Shown here: positions 25,711 through 34,179 of the stretch, piece by piece
Position numbering within the stretch: position 1 is the first letter of the stretch
Layout: every line of letters starts with the position of its first letter
Program-made: the position numbers and the translations under genes
NCBI GenBank assembly: GCA_964509425.1
Contig: CAZDWZ010000003.1
Coordinates: 1 to 64,000 of the forward strand
Length of the DNA: 64,000 bases
Source: CAZDWZ01 sp964509425
GTDB lineage: Bacteria > Bdellovibrionota_C > UBA2361 > SZUA-149 > CAZDWZ01
Direction: 5' to 3'
Notes under the pieces: generated by a model
Databases searched by the model: none
What the model saw: the letters and a program-made list of their open reading frames with translations, nothing else
Told to the model about the DNA's origin: nothing

Positions 25711-26334
25711 ATGCAGAAGTCGAACGAAACTGGGGAAAGCCAAGACACCTCGGAAAGGCTGAGTGCGCAACTAAAGTTTCTTGCTGTCGTTGATGGGCTC
25801 AAGCTCGTCGAACGAAAGAACCCCATCATCGGGAGTTCGCGGCGAGAGAATTCCGCGGAACACAGTTGGCACGCGCTTCTTACTGCGATGGTGCTTGCCG
25901 AACACGCAAATCAACCGATTGATCTCCCGAGAGTTCTCAAGATGCTCGCGGTTCATGACATCCCCGAGATTCTCTGCGGCGATACATTCCACTACGAGAA
26001 AACCAATTCGACTGCCGAACTCGGAGCGGAGCGAAACGCAGCGGAGAAACTTTTCTCGGAGCTTCCGGCGGGTCAACGCGAAGAATTTTTCGGACTTTGG
26101 TCTGAGTTCGAGCAGCGGGAAACACCGGAATCTCGATTTGCAAATGCCATAGACCGCATGATGGCCGGACTTCTCAATTCAAATAATCAGGGCGGGAATT
26201 GGAAAACGAACTCCGTGACGGCAGCGATGGCGCTCGAACGAAATGCGAGTATTCGTGACGGCTCCAAAGCGATCTGGGAGCGCTTCGTCGAGATGGTGGA
26301 GCAATGCGAAAGAGACGGACTCCTCTCGAAGTAG
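25711..26334 (+). CDS. HD-domain hydrolase, YfbR/HDDC2-like
   Basis: 207 residues from ATG at 25711 with GGAGA upstream; two Met codons slightly earlier are alternatives. HD residues are His in AEHSWH, the HD pair in LAVHDIPEI, and Asp in ANAIDRMMAGLLN, as in 5'-deoxynucleotidase YfbR and HDDC2. It probably removes phosphate from deoxynucleoside monophosphates, but substrate cannot be read from sequence. It is divergent from ubiX. Codon use is host-like. Confidence 0.8.
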   Translation: MQKSNETGESQDTSERLSAQLKFLAVVDGLKLVERKNPIIGSSRRENSAEHSWHALLTAMVLAEHANQPIDLPRVLKMLAVHDIPEILCGDTFHYEKTNSTAELGAERNAAEKLFSELPAGQREEFFGLWSEFEQRETPESRFANAIDRMMAGLLNSNNQGGNWKTNSVTAAMALERNASIRDGSKAIWERFVEMVEQCERDGLLSK

Positions 26335-26674
26335 GCAAGCCCCGTCCGCTTTATTCTCAGGGCCTCCGATAGGCTTCAACGCAAAGCAGGCCCTAAGACG
26401 GTCGGTCGATCTCCATTCTTTCACCGGCGAGGTGCAAAAGAGCGTCGAGTTGAATGAGGTCAGCGCGCGGAAGCGCCGCGTGACCGACGAGTGAGCTTAG
26501 AAAGCGAGCAAAGGGCAGGGGGATCGAGCAGTCGACGAGCTTCCGAAAAGTTCATAGAGGCGAGGTGGAGAGGCTTTCGTCTAGCCAGTGTATGACGGCC
26601 GAAGCACGGAAAAATCGGATTTAAATCAGAATCCTGTCCTGAAACTGCAAGACGGCTCACGAAACCAAGCGAAT

Positions 26675-26745
26675 AATTTCATCGGGACATTGTCCGACGA
26701 AATTGTGGTTCCCGGAGGCTGCTTGTCCGCTGCTTTCGGGAACCA
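26675..26745 (+). promoter_or_regulatory. Two adjacent leader hairpins before the gene at 26796
   Basis: The first has AATTTC (26675-26680) pairing with GAAATT (26699-26704), with TCGG/CCGA inside. The second has TGGTTCCCG (26706-26714) pairing exactly with CGGGAACCA (26737-26745), extended by GC-rich mismatched pairs. They lie 50-120 bases before the ATG. The rest of 26335-26674 shows no gene. Confidence 0.65.
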
Positions 26746-26795
26746 GTGGCAGTTTCTGCTTCTTCACCCCTGTTCTCTCAATTGAAAGGTTTTCC

Positions 26796-27206
26796 ATGAC
26801 CGACATCGATCGCAAGATCAGCGTTCTCCTTGCGGGCGGATCTCACCTCGCGTGGGCATGCCCGATCGGCTACGGCACCACGTTCAGAGCCGCGGCCGAT
26901 CTGGAGCACTACCTCTCCGACGTGCAACCGATCCTCCGGCTGCGAATGAATGAGAAACGCGACGACGCAGTGGTCCAAGATGTGTTGGCGAAGCTGTTTG
27001 CTTCACAAAAATTCATGGACGTTCTGACCGAGCCGTTTTCATTCGTGACCTTGATCGTCGCCGGCGCGTGGGTCGAAGACTTTCGCAAAGAATTCTACAA
27101 GGCATGCGCTGCGCGCGGTCTCACGCCGACCCGCGTTGCTTGGATCTGTGAACTTGGCTACCCTGGGCAGTCCGATCTGGAAGCTCAGGAGGCAAGTCAG
27201 AGCTAG
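26796..27206 (+). CDS. Unknown small protein (cassette gene)
   Basis: 136 residues from ATG at 26796 with GAAAGG six bases upstream. It reads as helical with a hydrophobic centre (FVTLIVAGAWVEDFRKEFYKAC) and a short beta-like end (TRVAWICELGYPG). No signal peptide, membrane helix or known motif. A longer in-frame reading from 26703 would translate the second leader hairpin and is rejected. Codons are G/C-ending, unlike its neighbours. Confidence 0.62.
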   Translation: MTDIDRKISVLLAGGSHLAWACPIGYGTTFRAAADLEHYLSDVQPILRLRMNEKRDDAVVQDVLAKLFASQKFMDVLTEPFSFVTLIVAGAWVEDFRKEFYKACAARGLTPTRVAWICELGYPGQSDLEAQEASQS

Positions 27207-27237
27207 GTTTCGCGGGAACGAGAATGTTATTCCGGGC

Positions 27238-27260
27238 GAACGCAGCCTGCCACTGCGTTC
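27238..27260 (+). terminator. 3' hairpin of the gene at 26796
   Basis: GAACGCAG (27238-27245) and CTGCGTTC (27253-27260) pair exactly over 8 bases with a seven-base loop, 31 bases after the stop. It lacks a T-run, so it may be an RNA stabiliser. Confidence 0.55.
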
Positions 27261-27371
27261 CTCCAAAAAACCTAACCCGATTTTGGAAAATTCTCCCCTG
27301 CGATGCGAAGAAGAGCCCGGACTCATCCCGATCTTCCAAGTCGACGCTCATTGTTGTCGCGGGTTTATCCA

Positions 27372-27692
27372 CTACCGCTTCTTTGGCACGAGCGGTTTTC
27401 TCTCATTTTTCACCCATTCGTCGAGTGCAGGCTGTCCGACTGCTTTCCTCACGACATGGTCGCCAAGTTCTGTTTCCGAGAGGCCACGCCACTCCGGCAC
27501 TTCTGATTGCAAGTCGACAAGCCGCGTCTCGTCTACGAAGGGCAATACAAGATGTAGCCCAGGGCCTCGGAGATCAAAGAACCTTCCGAAGCGAAGCACA
27601 ACTAGTCGCTCGCCCTCTTTAACAATTTTCCGTGCCTTGAAGAAAAGAATTACCAGCAATCCGGCAAGCAGCAGTACGACGAAAAATCCCAT
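27372..27692 (-). CDS. Short SPFH/band-7 (stomatin-like) protein, truncated
   Basis: 106 residues. An N-terminal membrane helix (GFFVVLLLAGLLVILFF) is followed by the start of an SPFH domain (VKEGERLVVLRFGRFFDLRGPGLHLVLPFVDETRLVDLQ). Full stomatin or slipin proteins run 250 or more residues. Here, after ETELGDHVVRK, the sequence leaves the family and stops. It may be a broken gene or one of the very short SPFH forms. It is inner-membrane anchored. Confidence 0.6.
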   Translation of the reverse strand: MGFFVVLLLAGLLVILFFKARKIVKEGERLVVLRFGRFFDLRGPGLHLVLPFVDETRLVDLQSEVPEWRGLSETELGDHVVRKAVGQPALDEWVKNERKPLVPKKR

Positions 27693-27721
27693 TGATTGGC
27701 TCCAAGCGTAGAATGTTCTTG

Positions 27722-28177
27722 TCAGCGTCGCGGTTTCCGCGATCGCTTTGCTGTTTCATTAACCGACTTTTCGGAGGACATGGCATACTGAGAAATTTCA
27801 ATATCCAGACCCAAGCTCGAACACACCTGAGAGAGCTCTTCTGGTATGCGATAGCAGGTCATGATTGAATCAGGAATACCGATCGCAAAATCCAGAAAAA
27901 CTGAACCACGGCTTGCCGATTTACGAAGACGTCGAACTTCAGAGGTGTGCCGGATCAGAAAGCGCGTCGCATCTCTCACTTGTTTTCGGAAATCGAAAAA
28001 ATCCGCATTCGACACACGAATGTTAATGCCATTTCGCAAAACTTTCTTGGGATTCTTTGAACTTGGAAACCTCAGTTCACCACGACGAAACGCCGTGATA
28101 TCTTTGAATGTCGTTTTCCCCAAATAGACTTCGAGTTGATCCTTCTCTGCAAACTCGGCTCGCAATAAACAGCTCAT
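27722..28177 (-). CDS. Hypothetical protein with basic tail
   Basis: About 151 residues from the ATG giving MSCLLRAEFAEKDQLEVYLG; a longer reading to 28264 is possible but less protein-like. It contains RVSNADFFDFRKQVRDATRFL and FLDFAIGIPDSIMTCYRIPEELSQVCSSLGLDIEIS, a mixed alpha/beta pattern without a known motif, and an Arg-rich end. Ribosome-binding site weak. Function unknown. Confidence 0.5.
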   Translation of the reverse strand: MSCLLRAEFAEKDQLEVYLGKTTFKDITAFRRGELRFPSSKNPKKVLRNGINIRVSNADFFDFRKQVRDATRFLIRHTSEVRRLRKSASRGSVFLDFAIGIPDSIMTCYRIPEELSQVCSSLGLDIEISQYAMSSEKSVNETAKRSRKPRR

Positions 28178-28428
28178 AGAACTCGGATCGTCCTGTTCGA
28201 TAACGTTTGCGCGTCCTGAGCCCGACCACTTCGAGGTTTCCCTTCGCTCCGCGTCTTGGCCCACTCATACTGCTTGTTCAGGCGATTTTAAAAGATATTT
28301 CTCGAGCCTGCCCTAGGACCGCGTGGCATATCAATTCTGCCCCGTAGCAGAAGTTCTCAACAACGCTGAGGAGCGGGTCGAGCAATTCGGGCCAGACTTC
28401 GAGGTTGAGTGTGCAGAGGTGAGCTCGG

Positions 28429-29226
28429 GTGCCTCAGAAGCCGAAGACAAAGCCGTCCTTGCTCGATAAAAAGCCCTTCCTCGATCTGACCCTTCTCCGC
28501 GACAAGATTCCTTCGGAGAAGATTTATCCGTTCACGATTCCCGCCGTATCAAAACTCGATCTCATTGAATTCCATCCGAAGGTCACCTACTTCGTCGGGG
28601 AAAACGGCTCCGGTAAGTCCACGCTGATCGAGGCATTGGCTATTCAACTGAGAATTAATCCGGAGGGCGGGAGCAAGAATTTTAACTTCTCCACGCGAGC
28701 ATCGCATTCGGAGCTCTCCGGTTACATCCGTGTGGGAAAGTCGGGTCGGCGAATTGAAGATGCCTTTTTTCTGCGCGCCGAAAGTTATTTTAACGTGGGA
28801 ACCGAAATTGAGAGGCTGGATGAAGAACCTGCGCGTGGAAATCGTGTCATCGATTCATACGGCGGAATCTCTCTCCATGAGCAATCTCACGGTGAATCTT
28901 TTTTCGCTCTCCTTCAGAATAGGCTCTCAGGTGGAGGGCTCTATTTATTCGACGAACCGGAATCGGCGGTCTCACCGGCACGGCAGCTGGCGATGCTCGG
29001 GATTATCCATCAACTCGTAGAAGCAAACTCGCAGGTGATCATTGCGACCCATAGTCCTATCGTTCTCGGGTATCCGGAGAGTATAATCTATCAATTGGAT
29101 GGGAGCGGAATTAGTCAGATAAAATACGACGACGCGCAATGTGTGGAAATCTACCAGAGCTTTATTCGCTACCGAGAGCGGATGGTCGCCGAGATCTGTG
29201 CGGATAATCCTGAGGATCTCAAGTGA
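28429..29226 (+). CDS. AAA-type ATPase, ABC-like, small
   Basis: 265 residues with a GTG start. Walker A GENGSGKST lies in a typical FHPKVTYFVGENGSGKSTLIEALA block. HEQSHGESFFALLQNRLSGGGLYLFDEPESAVSP contains signature-like and Walker B parts. IIATHSPIVLGYP is the switch His. The compact form resembles stand-alone AAA ATPases of the predicted-ATPase (COG3910) type rather than a transporter. Role unknown. It follows a 160-base gap without other genes. Codons host-like. Confidence 0.8.
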   Translation: MPQKPKTKPSLLDKKPFLDLTLLRDKIPSEKIYPFTIPAVSKLDLIEFHPKVTYFVGENGSGKSTLIEALAIQLRINPEGGSKNFNFSTRASHSELSGYIRVGKSGRRIEDAFFLRAESYFNVGTEIERLDEEPARGNRVIDSYGGISLHEQSHGESFFALLQNRLSGGGLYLFDEPESAVSPARQLAMLGIIHQLVEANSQVIIATHSPIVLGYPESIIYQLDGSGISQIKYDDAQCVEIYQSFIRYRERMVAEICADNPEDLK

Positions 29227-29385
29227 TCGCGCAACGTGGACCCCAGTTGATCCCGAGCAATACGAAAACTTCGTCAGCGATTTCAGCTTTCACGAACATT
29301 GAACCACGCCTCGCTTACATGCTCAACGAATTTCAGCTAACATGAAAGGCCGGAAAATCGATTCCCAATCACATCTGGGTTTACC

Positions 29386-30198
29386 ATGCGAAAGTTCTCT
29401 CGATTTCTCGCTCCTTTATTATTCTTTGTTTCACTCATCGCATTCGCGTTCACCGCAGCGGCCGACGAGTCGTCGGACTGCGACATTTCGAAGGTACCCG
29501 AAAAGGACTATGTCGATCACGCAGTAAGGGTGATCAATTTGATCTCAACATACGTACCTGAGGAAGCCGATCGGCAGTTCAATCAAGCGAAAGAGTTTTT
29601 TGCCGAACCGGCCCTGAGCGAATTTCAAAGCACGATGCTGAGCACCGAACTCGCGGCGATAAAGGAAACTAAACGGAAGCAACATTTTTCTCACGATCCA
29701 AAGCTGGTCAAATTCGAGAGGTTTCTTCCAGCGGGAGTTGTCGTGGTTCGCATCCCCGGGATTCGAAACAGATTCCTCGGGGAGAAGCCGCTCCCACCGG
29801 ACGAGATCGCGTACTACGTAAAGTTGAAACCGAATTGCCAAAACGGGGGCGTAACTCCACCGCCGCTCGTCGTGGATCTTCGTCTTCGGCATGCACTCCC
29901 GGCTCGCGGGCAGGTACCGGAAGAGCAGGTAGGAATGCGGCGCCGCATCAGCGCCGATGACGCATACGGTGATCTCATCCAGGCGTTTAAAAACGACATC
30001 GAACGCACAAAGAAAGATTCGGCCGAGCTCTCCGGCGTAGTGGCAAAAAATTCAGCTGAAATCAAAGAGCATAAGACGCGCATTACCTCCGTCCTCGAGA
30101 CGATAGTGAGTAAGCTAGAAGGGATGGACAAGCGAATAAACGCCTTGAACGAAGAGGTTCAGCAGCTACGGAAAGAGATTCGCGAGATGAAGAAATAA
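29386..30198 (+). CDS. Exported protein with C-terminal coiled coil
   Basis: 270 residues. A signal peptide (FLAPLLFFVSLIAFAFTAAA) is followed by a mature part starting at DESSDC. The centre is unrecognised. Residues about 200-270 form a long charged helix (FKNDIERTKKDSAELSGVVA then KLEGMDKRINALNEEVQQLR) that should be a coiled coil. Probably periplasmic or surface-associated. No family recognised. Confidence 0.68.
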   Translation: MRKFSRFLAPLLFFVSLIAFAFTAAADESSDCDISKVPEKDYVDHAVRVINLISTYVPEEADRQFNQAKEFFAEPALSEFQSTMLSTELAAIKETKRKQHFSHDPKLVKFERFLPAGVVVVRIPGIRNRFLGEKPLPPDEIAYYVKLKPNCQNGGVTPPPLVVDLRLRHALPARGQVPEEQVGMRRRISADDAYGDLIQAFKNDIERTKKDSAELSGVVAKNSAEIKEHKTRITSVLETIVSKLEGMDKRINALNEEVQQLRKEIREMKK

Positions 30199-30498
30199 AT
30201 GCGCAGCTTAGTTGGGTTGATTCTGAATGAGTCATCCCGACCACGATCTCGGATTCTTGATTTCGCGAACCCATCCTCGCCCATTAGAGTTTCGCGGCGG
30301 CGTCTTGCGTACTACGTTTCGATTCCTGAACGATTAAGTCTCGCGCTAACTGCTCCCATTCAAACTCTCTTCCATTTATAATCTGAATTCTTAAGCGTTT
30401 CAGCGACCGCCCGCATTCTCTGCCTCGCTCACGCGTGTTCTCCTCATTCAACTCCGGCGTCGAGTTTCAATAACGGTAAAAATTTTAACGTATCGTGT
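30199..30498. other. Intergenic stretch with no recognised element
   Basis: No convincing reading frame, repeat or RNA motif is seen on either strand. It carries only the promoter region expected for the gene at 30550. Confidence 0.5.
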
Positions 30499-30520
30499 CC
30501 GACTGAAGCTCTTCAGCCGG
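30499..30520 (+). promoter_or_regulatory. Short leader hairpin before the gene at 30550
   Basis: CCG(a)CTGAA (30499-30507) pairs with TTCAG(c)CGG (30512-30520) over a four-base loop, 29 bases before the ATG. Confidence 0.5.
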
Positions 30521-30549
30521 ATGCGCATCACAGGCTTTTTTAGGGGAAA

Positions 30550-31038
30550 ATGAAAGTGCGTTTTCTTATTCACTACGTCGCCTATCCTGACCTGCAGAAG
30601 GAGCGCGGGGAACCCCTGCTGCTCGAGAACCTCGCGCACGTCTTCGACGTCGACGTCTTCGCGGAATACGCGACCGTCCGCCTCGTCGGCGTCGAGCGCC
30701 CGACGGTCCCGCTGAATCTCTCGGACGTCATCCTCGCCCACGCGCTCCGGCGCTGGGACCACCTCGATCGATTGCATCGTCAGGTCCAGACCGCGAGCAG
30801 CGTCGAAGACGATGGCGACCCCATGAAGGTCCTCTTCGATCAGCAGTCCGGCGATCTCACCCTGCGGGTGACGGCGAACCGTCAGCGCGTCGAGGCGTAT
30901 GTGCTCGGCGGCAGGCGGCCCATCCCCACGATGGTCTTTGGTTTTCAGCAGACGATCCTGCACACCGGGACGATCGACCTTGACCGGCCGTTTCAGCTCC
31001 CGCTGGGCATTCACTGGCACACCCAGGTGAACAACTGA
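30550..31038 (+). CDS. Unknown small protein (cassette gene)
   Basis: 162 residues from ATG with TAGGGG upstream. The N-terminus MKVRFLIHYVAYPDLQKERG and the long beta-like C-terminus (DLTLRVTANRQRVEAYVLGG, TIDLDRPFQLPLGIHWHTQ) are not from a family I know. Soluble, no signal peptide. Strongly G/C-ending codons. A long reading frame on the opposite strand (30448-31020) is a by-product of this codon bias. Confidence 0.65.
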   Translation: MKVRFLIHYVAYPDLQKERGEPLLLENLAHVFDVDVFAEYATVRLVGVERPTVPLNLSDVILAHALRRWDHLDRLHRQVQTASSVEDDGDPMKVLFDQQSGDLTLRVTANRQRVEAYVLGGRRPIPTMVFGFQQTILHTGTIDLDRPFQLPLGIHWHTQVNN

Positions 31039-31041
31039 TGG

Positions 31042-31083
31042 GCGGGCGCTACAAAGGTTCTATGAATCCTTTGATGCGCCCGC
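31042..31083 (+). terminator. 3' hairpin of the gene at 30550
   Basis: GCGGGCGC (31042-31049) and GCGCCCGC (31076-31083) are exact complements. AAAGG (31053-31057) pairs with CCTTT (31068-31072) inside. It starts four bases after the stop codon. Confidence 0.7.
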
Positions 31084-31270
31084 TCTTCAAATTCTCTGCG
31101 ATATTCGTTTCGGATCTTGCTGCTCCCTTGCTATCGCCATAAGTTTCCGCGCTCGTTGAGACCGCCGCTTGAATCGAGTGAACGAGGCTTTCACTATAGT
31201 GGGAGACCGAAGAGCTCCCGTAGGTTCTTTGCTCGTGTCACGGCGATTCTCCATGGCGCAAGCGAGGTTT

Positions 31271-31293
31271 CGAGGAGAGGTTGTCCTCTTCCG
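31271..31293 (+). promoter_or_regulatory. Leader hairpin before the gene at 31325
   Basis: CG(a)GGAGAGG (31271-31280) pairs with CCTCTTCCG (31285-31293) over a four-base loop, 31 bases before the GTG start. Confidence 0.5.
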
Positions 31294-31324
31294 ATGTTTC
31301 TCACCAGACGAAAGGATAAGAGTA

Positions 31325-31957
31325 GTGAGTTTAGATTTATGGGAATCGCGTTCGCTGCTCGTCGATCTTGAGGCGGAGCGACGCAATCAGGAGCGGCTCG
31401 AGCTTCTCGCGAAGGCCGTTAACGAGCACTCTCCCGAGAAGTTGCTGGAGATCCTCCGGAGCATGGGGACCGCAGTGCTTCATTTTATGAAAATCGCGGT
31501 CATGCGACTGTTTTACTGTAATGTCAGTGCCTTCGGGTACTGCGTGCCCGGGGCGATCGCTAACCTGGGACGGCGGAATCTTGAGGTCGCGAGCGAAGAT
31601 CAAGCGATTTTCTCCGCGCTCTTCCTCCTCGTGGAGCGTTTCGCGGCTCATAAGTATTTCGAGGAGTGGGACAAGGCGATTCCGATTATTATCAAGATCG
31701 TGGCCTCAGACCTGCCGGTGGAACTCCGCGTCGAGGCGCTTTCCGCGCTTCAGACAATTCTGCGTTCACATCTCAATCGCCGGCGATTTAGCGATAAAGC
31801 CCTGTCGGAAGTCAAGAAGATTCTCGAGCAGCTTTCGCCAGTCGCCCGGTCTAAGAAACTGCCCCCCGAACTTAAGGCTCAGTTTGAAGCCGGCGATGAA
31901 ATGATCGAGGATCTCATCACCGGCCATGATTTCATGAGCTTGGTGACAAACTCCTGA
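31325..31957 (+). CDS. Unknown helical protein (cassette gene), GTG start
   Basis: 210 residues from GTG at 31325, chosen because AAAGGAT lies eight bases upstream and the alternative upstream Met codons would translate the leader hairpin. It is almost entirely helical (ERLELLAKAVNEHSPEKLLE, FLLVERFAAHKYFEEWDKAI, RVEALSALQTILRSHL), perhaps HEAT/armadillo-like. No signal peptide or known motif. It stands in tandem with the gene at 30550, with separate hairpins for each. Codons G/C-rich but less extreme than that gene. Confidence 0.58.
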   Translation: MSLDLWESRSLLVDLEAERRNQERLELLAKAVNEHSPEKLLEILRSMGTAVLHFMKIAVMRLFYCNVSAFGYCVPGAIANLGRRNLEVASEDQAIFSALFLLVERFAAHKYFEEWDKAIPIIIKIVASDLPVELRVEALSALQTILRSHLNRRRFSDKALSEVKKILEQLSPVARSKKLPPELKAQFEAGDEMIEDLITGHDFMSLVTNS

Positions 31958-31979
31958 AACGGCCTGGGGAGAGAAATCC

Positions 31980-32011
31980 GAGGCGGTGTTTCCACTTGGA
32001 AACGCCGCCTC
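31980..32011 (+). terminator. Rho-independent-type terminator of the gene at 31325
   Basis: GAGGCGG, one base, GTTTCC pair with GGAAAC, one base, CCGCCTC around an ACTT loop, followed by TTTGCATTCTTT. This is a 13-pair stem with one internal mismatch. Confidence 0.8.
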
Positions 32012-32075
32012 TTTGCATTCTTTGCCAAGCGGAAACTCGAAGGAGAAGGAGCTCTTCGGTCTACTCAGTGCTTCC

Positions 32076-32390
32076 TTAGAATTCAACGGATATCTCTTCT
32101 CCCGCCTCAGCCGACTTCCGTTTCAGCACACGGTACTCGTCAAGCGGCTCACCGCCCGGAGTTTCAATCGGAAACTTTTCAACGCGGAAAAATTCATTTT
32201 CGAGAATCTGCTTGTCAGCAGAGAAGCTCATCACATCTGCTCCATAGCGAAACGTCGGCTGGAATCTCGAGGGAACGAGAAAAATTCTCGCCCATTCATC
32301 GAACTGCGGATCAGGCTGTCGCTCTTTCTCCGTCCAGGCAATTTGCGAAGTTTTTGATCTCACGGACATGAAAACACAATCGGCAAGCAT
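32076..32390 (-). CDS. Hypothetical small protein
   Basis: Up to 104 residues; ATG at 32369 would give 97. It contains KERQPDPQFDEWARIFLVPS and FRVEKFPIETPGGEPLDEYR, which read like a real protein rather than a shadow frame, but there is no ribosome-binding site and no known family. Confidence 0.4.
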   Translation of the reverse strand: MLADCVFMSVRSKTSQIAWTEKERQPDPQFDEWARIFLVPSRFQPTFRYGADVMSFSADKQILENEFFRVEKFPIETPGGEPLDEYRVLKRKSAEAGEEISVEF

Positions 32391-32498
32391 CGCGGCTCAC
32401 CGGAATAAAAAATACAGCCGAAGTTTCTCGCGAAAAACATCCGAACCCTTCCCGAGAGAAGGACGGAAAAAGATCAATCTAAAGCCCTATTTACGCGT

Positions 32499-32552
32499 GC
32501 CTTTTCAAGTTCGGCTGCCTTTTCAAGTTCGGCTGCCTATTCAAGTTCGGCT
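32499..32552. repeat. Three tandem 18-base repeats
   Basis: The 18-base unit (GCCTTTTCAAGTTCGGCT) occurs at 32499-32516 and 32517-32534 identically, and at 32535-32552 with one change. The 650-base stretch 32370-33023 has no other clear gene; an Asn/Tyr-rich minus-strand frame at 32690-32965 looks spurious. Confidence 0.85.
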
Positions 32553-32848
32553 GCGTGAGCGGGCTATCGAACAGGGAGATCTGGTAACCCCGAGAGGAAT
32601 GTCGCATCGACATTTCTAGTGATGTGAAAATTCGAAATATGAATGATTTTTTCTTTCATACAAGGATGCAAAAAATAACGAGACACAACCTACCTACAGC
32701 AGAAAATGTTTTCGGAACAAAAGCATTCTCGCTCGTTCCTGAGTCCCTGGCAAGCGTGATAATAATTTTTTAAATCGTAATAGTTGAATAGATTGTTTTG
32801 ATAGTTGGAGAATGTTGAGCAAACATGAATTTTCTCTTCTGCTCGAGA

Positions 32849-32883
32849 GTGATTCTCAAAAGTTTTGTCCTTTTGAGAATCAC
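32849..32883. promoter_or_regulatory. Perfect 13-base-pair hairpin upstream of the DNA-repair gene
   Basis: GTGATTCTCAAAA (32849-32861) and TTTTGAGAATCAC (32871-32883) with a nine-base loop. It could be an operator, a leader element or a bidirectional terminator. It lies 140 bases before the gene at 33024. Confidence 0.7.
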
Positions 32884-33023
32884 TTGAGACGGAGCCCCGG
32901 GGGGCGACCAGCAAGCACAGAGCGGTTTTCGTTGGAGAAAAGCTGCGAAGCCGGAGGCTTCCCAATATTTATTCGAACAAGACTTTCGAAAGTTGCTCTA
33001 AATCAATCACCGGGATTTTCTTC

Positions 33024-34139
33024 ATGGCTGATTTGCTAAAAGCTAAGTACGGACCCGAGATCCCGAAAAAAATTTCGAAGATGATTCTCGCGGTGCATCC
33101 AAAATTTCCGGAGAAATCCTTTCTGAAAGATGCGCTGAAGGGATACGATGCGTTAAACCTCAAGCAGCGTGCCCAGCACATTGCCGACGCACTTGCATTA
33201 CACTTGCCGAAGGATTTCAAAAAAGCTTCAAAGATTCTGGTCGCCTCGATTGGTCCGGTGCTCAAAGGCACCGAGTCAAACGGAATGGCGCCATTTTTGT
33301 ATTTCCCGCACACGCTGTATGTTTCGCGATACGGTCTCGAACATTTCGAAGAATCAATGCGCGCGCAGTACTTGCTCACCCAGCGATTTTCAGCCGAATT
33401 CAGCGTGAGGGCGTTTATCGAGCGGTATCCGGAGAAATCGCTCGCGACTCTGGAAAAATGGGCGTCCGATCCGAGCGTGCATGTGCGAAGGCTCGTCTCC
33501 GAGGGAACCCGACCTCGTCTTCCCTGGGCCTCTCGTCTCCGGGTCTTCGAGAAAGATCCTCGGCCGGTTATTCGCCTGCTCGAGATGCTTCGTGATGATC
33601 CGGAAATTTATGTTCGGCGATCGGTTGCGAATCATCTGAATGACCTGAGCAAAGATCACCCTGAACTGTTGTTTGATGTCACAAAGAAGTGGATGCGAGG
33701 AGCGTCGCCTGAAAGGCTTCGTCTTCTCCAACATGCTCTCCGGACGGCGGTGAAGCGCGGAGACTCCCGAGCACTTTCGCTGTTGGGATACGGCGAGAAG
33801 GCGAAGGTGAAAATCGCAGCAGCAAACATCTCGCCTCGGAGAGTGAAGAAGGGCGGCCGCGTCGTGATCGAGTTTGAGATTGAAAATCCGCTTCCGACAC
33901 CTCAGCGACTGCTTGTCGATTTTCGAATTCACTTCGTGAAATCAAATGGCAAAGCAAACGCGAAAGTTTTCAAGCTGAAGGCCGTTGAGCTCCCGGGGAA
34001 AAGCTCGATACAGTTCCGGAAGAGTGTTTCGCTCGCGGAGATGACGACCAGGAAGCATCATCCGGGTCAACATGCCGTTGACCTCTTGATAAACGGCGTC
34101 ATCTCCGGGCTGGGGAGCTTCACTATCGTGCCGGGTTGA
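33024..34139 (+). CDS. DNA alkylation repair protein (AlkC/AlkD-like HEAT)
   Basis: 371 residues. HEAT-like helices run through residues about 20-240 with the typical phrases WASDPSVHVRRLVSEGTRPRLPWASRL and DDPEIYVRRSVANHLNDLSKDHPELLFD of the AlkC branch. A C-terminal beta domain (GGRVVIEFEIENPLPTPQRLLVDFRIHFVKSNGK) follows, as in AlkC fused to an Ig-like fold. Family members excise alkylated bases such as 3-methyladenine. Monocistronic, host-like codons. Confidence 0.85.
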   Translation: MADLLKAKYGPEIPKKISKMILAVHPKFPEKSFLKDALKGYDALNLKQRAQHIADALALHLPKDFKKASKILVASIGPVLKGTESNGMAPFLYFPHTLYVSRYGLEHFEESMRAQYLLTQRFSAEFSVRAFIERYPEKSLATLEKWASDPSVHVRRLVSEGTRPRLPWASRLRVFEKDPRPVIRLLEMLRDDPEIYVRRSVANHLNDLSKDHPELLFDVTKKWMRGASPERLRLLQHALRTAVKRGDSRALSLLGYGEKAKVKIAAANISPRRVKKGGRVVIEFEIENPLPTPQRLLVDFRIHFVKSNGKANAKVFKLKAVELPGKSSIQFRKSVSLAEMTTRKHHPGQHAVDLLINGVISGLGSFTIVPG

Positions 34140-34179
34140 GCCTGCGGCTCGCGTCGGTACGATAATGGATTTGCGTGGA

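Noticed and set aside
29227..29385. Short frame reading VDPEQYENFVSDFSFHEH after the AAA ATPase
   Set aside because: It looks protein-like but has no start codon with a ribosome-binding site and no recognisable family; possibly a gene remnant.
32690..32965. 91-residue minus-strand frame
   Set aside because: It crosses the perfect hairpin at 32849, is rich in Asn, Tyr and Cys without pattern, and has no ribosome-binding site.
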